Assembly (NCBI GenBank): GCA_027064525.1
Contig: JAMOPJ010000036.1
Coordinates: 1 to 37,835 of the forward strand
Reading direction: 5' to 3'
From: Archaeoglobaceae archaeon
Lineage (GTDB): Archaea; Halobacteriota; Archaeoglobi; Archaeoglobales; Archaeoglobaceae
DNA: 37,835 nt
The notes under the pieces were generated by a model, which did no database searches, had not been told where the DNA came from, and worked only from the letters and a program-made list of their open reading frames with translations. This document shows, piece by piece, positions 8,684-16,270 of the stretch (the stretch's first letter is position 1; each line of letters begins with the position of its first letter). A program made the translations under genes and the position numbers.

Positions 8684-8697
8684 TTAAATTTTTTGTT
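8684..8697 (-). promoter_or_regulatory. probable argF-nadE promoter
   Basis: Between the stop of the BtuC-like gene (8698) and the argF ATG (8658) the minus strand reads AAATTTAATTAAC, an AT-rich TATA-like element about 30 bp from the start codon. This spacing fits a leaderless argF mRNA. It suggests argF-nadE is transcribed separately from the corrinoid genes upstream. Confidence 0.35.
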
Positions 8698-9708
8698 TTA
8701 GCCGTAACGACTTCTGAGAAGGTATACGAAGAACGGTGCCCCGCAGAGCATCGTAATAATTCCTACCGGAACGGAATCGTTCATAAACGTTCTGGCGAAG
8801 GTGTCTGTCCAGACCAAAAATATCCCTCCAAACAGCGCCGATGCTGGAATAAGAATTCTGTGATCCGCTCCAACGACCATTCGAATCATATGGGGAACCA
8901 TGAGTCCGACGAAACCTATCACACCAACGAATGCCGTGCAAACTGCTGTTATTAGCGACGAGATCGCAAGTAGAATCTTTCTTACGGTTGCAACGTCTAT
9001 GCCGAGGTGGTGGGCTGTTTCCTCTCCGAACGTCATGGCGTTTAGATCTCTTGCAAATATCCAGATCGACGCAACTCCCGCAGCGACTGGAATTAAGCAG
9101 ACCTTCACGTCCAACCATTCGACGTTTCCCAAAAACCCTACGAGCCACGTTAGGATTAGATGTGCCTTGTTGAATCGAATTAGTATCAGCCACTCCAACG
9201 CATACAAGAAGAAATTTACGGCTATTCCAGACAAGAGAAGCGATTCCGTTGTTATTCTTCCCCTTACCTTCGCAAGACTGTAAACCGCAAAGACCGCGAG
9301 TAGAGAAGCTAAGAACGCAGAGATCGATATGGAATAGACGTTGAAAAATAATAAAACTCCCAAAAGGGCTCCAACAGCCGCTCCTGCAGAGATCCCCAAA
9401 ACGAACGGCTCTGCTAATGGATTTCTAAATATCGCCTGCATTACTACGCCTGCAGCAGAAAGAGCCATTCCGGTTAGGAATGCCATTAGAACCCTCGGTA
9501 TTCTGAGATCGAGAACTATTTTCTCATTTAAATCGAGCCGTTTTCCCATAATTGCGTCCGTTATTGCGTTAGCTATAAGTTTCGGCGGTATTGGAACTGA
9601 ACCCAGCGTTGGAGAGATTAAGAGCGTTATTAGAGCTAAGATCGAGAGCAGTAGAATTATCCTCAAATAGCTCCGGGTGTATGAATCTGGCAAAATCTTC
9701 GAGCGCAT
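8698..9708 (-). CDS. btuC: BtuC-like (FecCD family) ABC transporter permease
   Basis: Membrane channel subunit of a vitamin B12 or iron-chelate importer. Family motifs: TLGSVPIPP after the first membrane segment, DLRIPRVLMAFLTGMALSAA, MQAIFRNPLAEPFVLGISAG, and VGFVGLMVPHMIRMVVGADH before the last segments. About ten hydrophobic segments are visible in 336 aa. The ATG at 9708 lies 140 bp inside the upstream gene. A TTG at 9666, five bases after GGAG, is an attractive alternative that still keeps the first membrane segment. The neighbouring BtuF-like and DUF4430 proteins point to corrinoids. No ATPase gene follows. Confidence 0.9.
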   Translation of the reverse strand: MRSKILPDSYTRSYLRIILLLSILALITLLISPTLGSVPIPPKLIANAITDAIMGKRLDLNEKIVLDLRIPRVLMAFLTGMALSAAGVVMQAIFRNPLAEPFVLGISAGAAVGALLGVLLFFNVYSISISAFLASLLAVFAVYSLAKVRGRITTESLLLSGIAVNFFLYALEWLILIRFNKAHLILTWLVGFLGNVEWLDVKVCLIPVAAGVASIWIFARDLNAMTFGEETAHHLGIDVATVRKILLAISSLITAVCTAFVGVIGFVGLMVPHMIRMVVGADHRILIPASALFGGIFLVWTDTFARTFMNDSVPVGIITMLCGAPFFVYLLRSRYG

Positions 9709-10711
9709 AGACCAACCTGTATGAGGGTCTTGAAACTATATCCGCATCCACAACATAAACCCTTCCATTCTTCACGGCACTCAGGTTCGAAAGCACTGGG
9801 TCGTGGGTTAGCCATTCGTATAGGATATCCCTACCTTTAGGACTCATTCCGTTTCCGCTGTTCACTATTATGACGTCTGGATTTAGCCTGAGTAGCTCTT
9901 CTTTGCTTATAACCGTCCAACCTCGCTTGTTCACTGCATTGGTTCCTCCAGCAAGCCTGATGAGCTCATCGACGAATGTCTCCCTTCCACTCACCCAGAT
10001 CGGATCGTTCCAGAGTATGTGAATTACCTTCGGCCTATCTCTTGCTCGCTTTACGATCTTTTCGATGTTAGCGATTTTATCCTCCATCCACCCGATCAGC
10101 TTCGTAGCGCTTCTCTTAGCCCCAGTTACAACACCCAAGATCCATATGTCTCTCATGACTTGGCTGAGGTTCTTCGGATTGAAGCATATGACGGGAATCC
10201 CAAACTTCTTTATCGCTTCTATGTTTCCCAACCCATTGCCGTAAGCTCCCACGACCAGATCGGGTTTTAGGGCGATTACTTTCTCGACGTTTATCGTCGA
10301 AAACCCTCCGATCGATACGATCTTACCCTTCTCTTTCAGCTTAACAACTTCCGGTGGATAATCGCAGTAGTCGGTAACCCCAACCACCCTACTGCCCACA
10401 CCCAAAGCGAACAGGATTTCAGTGTTCGAAGGAGCCAACGAAACTATTCGTTTCGGATACTTTTTAACGGCAACCTTAAAACCAAAGTCGTCTCTGACTA
10501 TTACTACATCCGACTTCTCCACTATTCCAGCGTTTAGGTATGTTGTGTTCACGAACTTCGATGCCCCGAACTCAGGCATGTAAACCGATCCATAGTGGGG
10601 ATGTGTCTGATTTGGTGTAGGCGTCGAAACAATCCGCTTAGCCAGATGATGTGGAGTGATGCATCCCAGCAAAAGAAATATTGTGAGCAGAATTAGGATC
10701 TTCCTCGCCAT
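9569..10711 (-). CDS. btuF: BtuF-like substrate-binding lipoprotein
   Basis: Periplasmic-binding-protein type lipoprotein (PF01497-like) that should hand the ligand to the BtuC-like permease. It has a signal peptide with lipobox LLLGC, about 75 residues of spacer, and the family opening KRIVSLAPSNTEILFALGVG followed by VGVTDYCDYPPEV, which is typical of cobalamin-binding members. The core ends about residue 350 (RFIHPELFE). The last 30 residues, rich in Ser, Asn and Ala, have no match to the family and are encoded in the overlap with the permease gene, so they are probably overprinted sequence. The start ATG has GGTGAGAAG upstream and overlaps the end of the preceding gene by 19 bp. Confidence 0.9.
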   Translation of the reverse strand: MARKILILLTIFLLLGCITPHHLAKRIVSTPTPNQTHPHYGSVYMPEFGASKFVNTTYLNAGIVEKSDVVIVRDDFGFKVAVKKYPKRIVSLAPSNTEILFALGVGSRVVGVTDYCDYPPEVVKLKEKGKIVSIGGFSTINVEKVIALKPDLVVGAYGNGLGNIEAIKKFGIPVICFNPKNLSQVMRDIWILGVVTGAKRSATKLIGWMEDKIANIEKIVKRARDRPKVIHILWNDPIWVSGRETFVDELIRLAGGTNAVNKRGWTVISKEELLRLNPDVIIVNSGNGMSPKGRDILYEWLTHDPVLSNLSAVKNGRVYVVDADIVSRPSYRLVYALEDFARFIHPELFEDNSTALDLSSNNALNLSNAGFSSNTAETYS

Positions 10712-12957
10712 CTTCTCACCGCCAAAGCTATTGCAATACCGATAGATCCAGCAATAGCTTTAAATCCGTAAATCCTGAATCCCGGTTTTGTTGTAGGTGT
10801 TCCGGAGGTTTGAACGGTTGGGATTGCAGTTGGAGCTGGGGATGTTTGCCCGATAGGCGTAGGCGTCGGAGTCGGAGTTGGCGTAGATGTCGGTGTGGAT
10901 GTTGGAGTGGGTGTAACGTTAAACGACTTCACAACTACGGGATGAGGCTTTCCGAGCAAAGCCATAATCGAATCGGCTGTTACCTTTATAGGTATCGAAG
11001 TGACGAACTTCGTATATTTGAAGTATCCCTCATCGCTCTGCAAACTTAGCAGGTGATCGACGACACTGATGCCGTTTTTCTTCCAATCCATCGGATTAAC
11101 GCAAGCGGAAACCAAAGCCTGAATTGTCCAAGCGTCGCTGTCGGCATTGCTTGAGCTGTTGCCGAAGTATCTCATTCCCCCATCCTCGCACTGTCCCTTC
11201 TTGAGATATTCCAAAGCTTTTACTATCACCGGGTCGTCTCTGCTAACCCCTCCGGCGATCAAAGCCTGAATCGCCGAAGCTGTATCGTCAAAATCGCTTT
11301 TTTCTCCAACTGCCCAAGCAAAACCTCCATCAGAATTCTGATGAGCCTTGAGCCATTCCACAGACTTGCTAACGTTCTCCCCGCAAGCCTTCAAAGCTAT
11401 TATTCCCCATATCGTGGTGTAGATGTAGTCTCCAATCTGTCCATCCGGTTTCATCCTCTCTTTCAGCTTGGCTACGAAGTTTATCCCGTTGAAGTCGTAT
11501 GGATTCTGGTTTAAGGCTATCAAAGCCAAGATCGTCCTTGCAAAATCGGAAGTCCCCATTCTATCAATCGCACTCTCGTTCAGATTCGCTTTGAAGTAGT
11601 CTAATGGGTCTTTTCCGTTTTTCGTCCAATTCAGAGGATTCCCACCCGCGCTTGCGATCGCCATCACGACCCAAGAAGTGTTCGCCAAGCTACCCCATCC
11701 GCCGTCACTCCTTTGCTGGTCTTTCAACCAGTTCAAAGCCCTCACGATTCTCTCATCGCTCGCATTTAAAGGGAAGTCCCTCCACTTGACCAATATTGCA
11801 AACAGGCTGAAGTTCGAGATGTTTGCGGTGAAAATGTAGTGGGTTTCATTTTCGGAATACTTTGTAGGAATGAACGTCCAGCTACCGTTATAGTGAGCCA
11901 AGAAAACATCTTTCGGAGAGGAGTTTAGCTCGATGAGCTTTTCCTTTGGTATCGCGAAGGCTATTGTTAAGTTAAAGCTTTCGTTCGATTCGATTCCGAA
12001 GCAGTCCAAAATATAAGAATGAATGTTGTTGAAGATCATTCCAGAAGGCTCTTCACTCTCAACCTTCAACGATACCGGTTTTGTAGTTGAAATCGTCAAG
12101 TTGAGTGGAATCTTCGTAACGTTCACTTCAACCGTTGCGGTTCCGTTTAAAGCGATTTCAACGACCTTTTCGGTTACGTTAACCTTGGGTTTGATTTTGG
12201 GCGTTGGTGTTGGAGTTGTTTCTCCGCCTCCACCTCCAGAAGTGGTTACCCAAGGCATCGAAGGGGCTATCGAAACGTCGAAGGACCAATCCGAATACGT
12301 TTTCAGAGTTATCTTATACGGAGAGGTTTCGGGAGTTTCGCTCATGTTCCTCGAGAAGAACCAGACGACGGTATCTCCGGCGTTCAAGTCGTATTGATCT
12401 GAAGAGACCATAGGAACTTCTCCGTTGACCTGATACATCCATCCAGAAGTCGTGCCAAGGGATTTCTCGCAGATACCTCCTATACAGCTAACGTATAGAC
12501 CGTATGACCATCTCTTAACCTTAACGCCAAAGTCTTTCTCTTGAGAAGCCTTTATAAGAATTCCCAAAGCCGTTCTCCAACCGATGGTGGCTTTGCTCCC
12601 GTCTTCGAGCGTTATCGTAGTCGTTCCGCTCGGTAAATAGTAGTCTCCAACCAATCCACCTCCCCCGCTTGGTGGTGTCGTCGATGACTGTTTTATTTTC
12701 AAAACACTCACGGCTCTTTCGTTGCCGGATATGGCTTCGATCTTGAGCGTTCCGGATACGTGTGGAGTGAAATAGGTTGTTGTATTTGCGTAAATCGGCG
12801 TTCCGTCGTTCATTCTCAAAATTATCAAAGCTGGTTTGTCCGTCGTGATCGTCAGTTTATGTCCAACGATGCGATCTCCTTGAATGTTTATCGTTAGGGC
12901 TTGAACTGCCTGTATCGCAAAAAATAACAAAATTAGAGCAACCAACTGCCTCCTCAT
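10693..12957 (-). CDS. surface-anchored DUF4430 / alpha-toroid protein, probable cobalamin binder
   Basis: 754 aa, exported and probably anchored. Order: signal peptide (1-20); Ig-like strand region; DUF4430 (about 105-205) with SGWMYQVNGEVPM and LNAGDTVVWFFS, the transcobalamin C-terminal domain type; PGF-pre-PGF-like beta domain (about 260-392); an alpha/alpha-toroid of the prenyltransferase/terpene-cyclase-like type (about 400-670) with QQRSDGGWG, QNSDGGFAW and EDGGMRYF repeats; a Thr/Pro stalk; PGFRIYGF, a membrane segment and an Arg-rich tail (PGF-CTERM). Animal intrinsic factor and transcobalamin consist of the same two folds. The DxDD and aromatic active sites of true cyclases are not evident. 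ATG 12957 overlaps the upstream stop (ATGA) and follows GAGGTG. Cobalamin binding is inferred. Confidence 0.85.
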   Translation of the reverse strand: MRRQLVALILLFFAIQAVQALTINIQGDRIVGHKLTITTDKPALIILRMNDGTPIYANTTTYFTPHVSGTLKIEAISGNERAVSVLKIKQSSTTPPSGGGGLVGDYYLPSGTTTITLEDGSKATIGWRTALGILIKASQEKDFGVKVKRWSYGLYVSCIGGICEKSLGTTSGWMYQVNGEVPMVSSDQYDLNAGDTVVWFFSRNMSETPETSPYKITLKTYSDWSFDVSIAPSMPWVTTSGGGGGETTPTPTPKIKPKVNVTEKVVEIALNGTATVEVNVTKIPLNLTISTTKPVSLKVESEEPSGMIFNNIHSYILDCFGIESNESFNLTIAFAIPKEKLIELNSSPKDVFLAHYNGSWTFIPTKYSENETHYIFTANISNFSLFAILVKWRDFPLNASDERIVRALNWLKDQQRSDGGWGSLANTSWVVMAIASAGGNPLNWTKNGKDPLDYFKANLNESAIDRMGTSDFARTILALIALNQNPYDFNGINFVAKLKERMKPDGQIGDYIYTTIWGIIALKACGENVSKSVEWLKAHQNSDGGFAWAVGEKSDFDDTASAIQALIAGGVSRDDPVIVKALEYLKKGQCEDGGMRYFGNSSSNADSDAWTIQALVSACVNPMDWKKNGISVVDHLLSLQSDEGYFKYTKFVTSIPIKVTADSIMALLGKPHPVVVKSFNVTPTPTSTPTSTPTPTPTPTPIGQTSPAPTAIPTVQTSGTPTTKPGFRIYGFKAIAGSIGIAIALAVRRWRGRS
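10696..10914 (-). other. Thr/Pro stalk and PGF-CTERM anchor of the toroid protein
   Basis: This codes for the last ~73 residues of the protein encoded at 10693-12957. About 43 residues are dominated by TPTPTSTP-type repeats, a likely O-glycosylated stalk crossing the S-layer. They are followed by KPGFRIYGF, a 15-18 residue hydrophobic segment and RRWRGRS. This tripartite signal is the PGF-CTERM type recognised by archaeosortase A in Euryarchaeota, implying cleavage and lipid attachment. Confidence 0.8.
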
Positions 12958-14855
12958 GATGACACCTCGCAATTCACAGCGCCGAACCAATCTATAAGAT
13001 TGCTCGGATATTCGCTAAGTCTGTAAATACCAGCGTAGAGCTTGTAAGTTCCTACGGTATTTCTCTGTGGAACATGCATGAGAACTGGAACCCTTAAACT
13101 TTGACCCTTGCTCAAATACACGGTTGAGATTCCTGCTATATAATCTCCTTGATCGTTTGTGCCACTAACAACTACGACATACCAGCCATTTTCAGCCGAA
13201 CTTACGTTTACCCATGCGGTAGCGTTTCCACCGAGTCTTGCAGAATTTACGGTCAAATTGGAAATTCCAACCGGCTTTACATGGACCTTGATTTTTAATA
13301 GAACCGAGCAGTTGCTTAGACTACTTCCGTCCCCATAGCAGTAGTATATCGTCTCGTTGTCGCTGAGATAGTAGAGGTTCGCCCCAACTTGTAGCATGGA
13401 AGTTTCGTTCCATATCGACCAGTAAATCCACATTCCGTTTACGTTTTGAGTTCCCAGACCCATTATCGAACTTATAAAGAAAGAGCCATATTGGCTATAC
13501 CAGCTGTCGTCGAGCGTTACATTGAACCATATTTCTGCTCCATCAGTTACATAATTCGACGCTTCGAGCAGCGCACCCAGTGCTGTGTCTTGCCTCACTT
13601 CATAGTTTCTCCCGCTGATCGTTATCGTTACGTTTATCGGTGAAAGAGTTACGTTGAAGTCCATCTCGCCAGAACTGTTAAAGCAATAGACGTATCCGCT
13701 ATCCGCGCCTATGTAGAGTTTGCCGTTCGCTATGAAGGGGGAGGACATTATGTTATACCATGCGTTCGTGGGAGGTATCAATCTGTAATGCCAAATCTCG
13801 TAACCGTAAAATGCATCGACAGCGTATAACGTTCCCTCACCCGTGTTCGTTGCAAAATAAACTACACCGTTCGATACGGCTGGAGAGGAATCAATCTTAC
13901 CGTTCGCCTCGAAAGTCCAAAGAACCGATAATTTTCCGCTTGAATTGAAGTCAAAACAATACAGCTTCCCATCCCTTGAACCGATGTATATTCTATTGTA
14001 GGCAACGGCCGGACTCGATATAGTTCCGTTCAAAGGATACCTGTCTTTCAGCGTTCCATTTAGGTATAAGATGTATAGATAATTCTTGGTTGCAAAGATC
14101 AGAAGGTCTTCACCGCTTATCCTCGCTACCGTTGGTGTGTCCGTTATCTGAGAATCTACGCTTCTGTTCCAAATTTCCGTCAAATTGGTGTCAACGCAAT
14201 AGATTCTGTTTTCCCCGCTGAAGTTGCCGGCGAAGAATATTCTACCATTGTATGCCGTGGGAGACGTGTAGGGATTTATTATACCACCAGTGGTAAACCT
14301 TTTCACGATTTGCCCGTCGAGCGTTATCTTCCAAAGGGTTCCGTTCGAGTGGGTCAAGACGTAGATGTAGCCCTCGTAAACAATTGGAGATGACGCGATT
14401 CCGTAATAAGATGGCTGTGAATCGAGCATTATACTCTTTACATCCTTGATCGTCAGATTGATTATATATAGGTAGCCGTAGTAATCCCATCCGCTCCCGC
14501 TGTAAACCATACCACCAACGACGACCTTATCGCCGTAAACGAAGGGTGTTGAAGCTCCGTATATGTCTGAATCGTTCCAGAGGATTTTACCAGTCTCAGC
14601 ATCGAGCACGTAGAATCCCGGTTGCCATTTCTCCCAGCCATACCAGTTCGTTACGAAAACCTTTCCGTTTACTATCACCGGCGTAGAACCAACCAATCCA
14701 CTGAGATACGTTTTCCACTCAAGCTTTGGAATTATCTTAGCGTTTGACGTGAAGTTTCCAGTATGCTGAATGTCCCCTTGAAAAGTGCAAGCGTTTATGG
14801 GAGTTGCCGACATTAAAGCCAGAGCGAGCACGACGATCAGCATAACCCTCCCCAC
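12954..14855 (-). CDS. secreted PQQ-like beta-propeller protein with DUF4430 domain
   Basis: 633 aa. A signal peptide (MLIVVLALALMSATPINA) is followed by repeated beta-propeller blades of the PQQ type, seen as VYFATNTGEGTLYAVDA, KLYIGADSGYVYCFN and similar units (to about residue 410). A DUF4430 transcobalamin-like domain follows (about 413-528, with MWIYWSIWNETSMLQVGANL) and then an Ig-like domain. No C-terminal anchor is seen. I chose GTG 14855 because GAGGTGG lies just upstream; the open frame to an ATG at 14951 would add 32 residues before the signal peptide and run into the divergent pyrD. It heads the corrinoid gene set and ends in an ATGA overlap with the next gene. Confidence 0.82.
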   Translation of the reverse strand: MGRVMLIVVLALALMSATPINACTFQGDIQHTGNFTSNAKIIPKLEWKTYLSGLVGSTPVIVNGKVFVTNWYGWEKWQPGFYVLDAETGKILWNDSDIYGASTPFVYGDKVVVGGMVYSGSGWDYYGYLYIINLTIKDVKSIMLDSQPSYYGIASSPIVYEGYIYVLTHSNGTLWKITLDGQIVKRFTTGGIINPYTSPTAYNGRIFFAGNFSGENRIYCVDTNLTEIWNRSVDSQITDTPTVARISGEDLLIFATKNYLYILYLNGTLKDRYPLNGTISSPAVAYNRIYIGSRDGKLYCFDFNSSGKLSVLWTFEANGKIDSSPAVSNGVVYFATNTGEGTLYAVDAFYGYEIWHYRLIPPTNAWYNIMSSPFIANGKLYIGADSGYVYCFNSSGEMDFNVTLSPINVTITISGRNYEVRQDTALGALLEASNYVTDGAEIWFNVTLDDSWYSQYGSFFISSIMGLGTQNVNGMWIYWSIWNETSMLQVGANLYYLSDNETIYYCYGDGSSLSNCSVLLKIKVHVKPVGISNLTVNSARLGGNATAWVNVSSAENGWYVVVVSGTNDQGDYIAGISTVYLSKGQSLRVPVLMHVPQRNTVGTYKLYAGIYRLSEYPSNLIDWFGAVNCEVSS

Positions 14856-14950
14856 TTGAACCACCTCATTTGACTTCAGATAAAAATATTTTGACTTAAT
14901 AATTTTTCTATTCGACAAAAGCTTAAAACAGCTTAAGTCTATCAGATCCA

Positions 14951-15844
14951 ATGGTTGGCGAAGTGGAAATTGAATTGGCCGGCTTGAAGCTCAAGAATCC
15001 ATTGATACTCGCAAGCGGGATTTTGGGAAGTTACGCTTCCTCTTTAAATAGAATTGCAAGGCATGCTGGTGCAGTTGTGGCGAAATCCGTCGGCTTAGAA
15101 GCGAGGGAGGGCTACAAAAATCCGTGCGTCATAAATTGGCGTTGCGGAATTTTGAATGCTGTCGGCTTGGCTTCTCCTTCTGCAAAGGATTTTGCCGAGG
15201 AGCTTTCCAATTTCAAAAAAGATTGCCCGCTCATCGTGAGCTTATACGGGTCGAGTGCTGAGGAGTTCGCTAAACTCGTCAATTACTTTCCTATGGCCGA
15301 TGCATTCGAACTGAATCTTAGCTGTCCTCATGCGGAAAAGTTGGGTTTGGAAATCGGAAGGGATCCAGATTTGGTTATAGAAATCATAAAGGCTGTAAAA
15401 GCGTCAACAGATAAACCTGTATTAGCCAAGCTCTCATTCCACATGGACATAGTTGAAATCGGTAAGGTTTGCGAAGAAGCCAAGGCTGACGGTGTAGTTG
15501 CCATAAACACGATAAGGGGAATGGCGATCGATGTAATTAGCAGGAAGCCGATTCTGAGCAACGTGAGCGGAGGGGTTAGCGGAGAGGCGATAAAGCCAAT
15601 AGCTTTGAAATGCGTTTGGGATCTCTTCGAAGAACTCAGCATTCCAATTATAGGTTGTGGAGGAATAACGAACTGGAAGGATGTCATAGAATTCATCTTA
15701 GCCGGTGCAACTGCAGTTCAAATAGGCTCCGCCTTATTTTACAGCAGGCACATATTCAAGAGCTTAGTTGAGAGCTTGAAGTCGTATTTGAGAATTCACG
15801 GCGAAGATCTGCAAGATATCATAGGACAAGCTCATAAGACCTAA
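14951..15844 (+). CDS. pyrD: dihydroorotate dehydrogenase, class 1B catalytic subunit
   Basis: This FMN enzyme oxidises dihydroorotate to orotate in pyrimidine synthesis. The N-terminus (LKLKNPLILASGILG) and NAVGLASPSAK fit the family. The catalytic base is Cys in ELNLSCPHAEKLGLEIGRD, which marks class 1 enzymes; the FMN phosphate loop is seen in IIGCGGITNWKDVIEFILAG. The length of 297 aa is typical of PyrDB, which normally works with the Fe-S subunit PyrK, not found in this window. It is divergent from the DUF4430 propeller gene; a TATA-like GCTTAAAA lies about 30 bp upstream. Confidence 0.93.
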   Translation: MVGEVEIELAGLKLKNPLILASGILGSYASSLNRIARHAGAVVAKSVGLEAREGYKNPCVINWRCGILNAVGLASPSAKDFAEELSNFKKDCPLIVSLYGSSAEEFAKLVNYFPMADAFELNLSCPHAEKLGLEIGRDPDLVIEIIKAVKASTDKPVLAKLSFHMDIVEIGKVCEEAKADGVVAINTIRGMAIDVISRKPILSNVSGGVSGEAIKPIALKCVWDLFEELSIPIIGCGGITNWKDVIEFILAGATAVQIGSALFYSRHIFKSLVESLKSYLRIHGEDLQDIIGQAHKT

Positions 15845-15876
15845 CGCTTTTAAACTCAGTTATATCATGATCGAGC

Positions 15877-16269
15877 ATGTGCATATTCTGCAGGATCGCA
15901 AACAAGGAGATAGAGTCTTTCATAGTGTATGAGGATGAAAAGGTAATCGCCTTCTTGGACATCCGTCCGATAAGCAAAGGACACACGCTGGTTATTCCAA
16001 AAGAGCACTACGAAAGCGTTTTGGATATGCCGGCAGAATTGGCCAGAGATCTGGCCAACGCTATCAAGATCGTCTGCGAGAAGCTGAAGAGGTTGGGAGC
16101 TGAGGGATTCAACATAATAACGAACATAAACAAGGTGGCTGGGCAGGAGATAATGCACGCCCACATCCACGTGATTCCGAGGTATTCTGAGGAGGAATCC
16201 AAACCGATAACGTTCGGAAAGCCGATAGAATGCAATTTGGAGGAAGTTCATAAAGCCTTAAAGGATTGA
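15877..16269 (+). CDS. HIT-family nucleotide hydrolase/transferase
   Basis: 130 aa with the histidine triad HAHIHVIPRY near residue 96, whose middle His acts as nucleophile on the alpha phosphate of adenylylated substrates. The N-terminal CIFC and a later His form the zinc site of HinT/Fhit-like proteins. The family signature GHTLVIPKEHYE is present. The true substrate is unknown. It lies 32 bp after pyrD and 1 bp before coaBC, consistent with one transcription unit. Confidence 0.92.
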   Translation: MCIFCRIANKEIESFIVYEDEKVIAFLDIRPISKGHTLVIPKEHYESVLDMPAELARDLANAIKIVCEKLKRLGAEGFNIITNINKVAGQEIMHAHIHVIPRYSEEESKPITFGKPIECNLEEVHKALKD

Positions 16270-16270
16270 C

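Noticed and set aside
8684-9193. 169-aa minus-strand frame inside the permease gene
   Set aside because: Arg/Ser-rich shadow frame of the BtuC-like gene with no family character.
10693-12957. True terpene cyclase or prenyltransferase function for the toroid protein
   Set aside because: It has export and anchoring signals and DUF4430, and the acidic DxDD/DDxxD-type active site is not evident; the toroid repeats alone do not prove cyclase activity.
14242-14490. 82-aa minus-strand frame inside the propeller gene
   Set aside because: Alternate frame of the PQQ-like repeats; no independent support.
14856-14951. Longer start of the propeller protein at 14951
   Set aside because: It would put 32 charged residues before the signal peptide and overlap the divergent pyrD start; GTG 14855 has a good ribosome-binding site.
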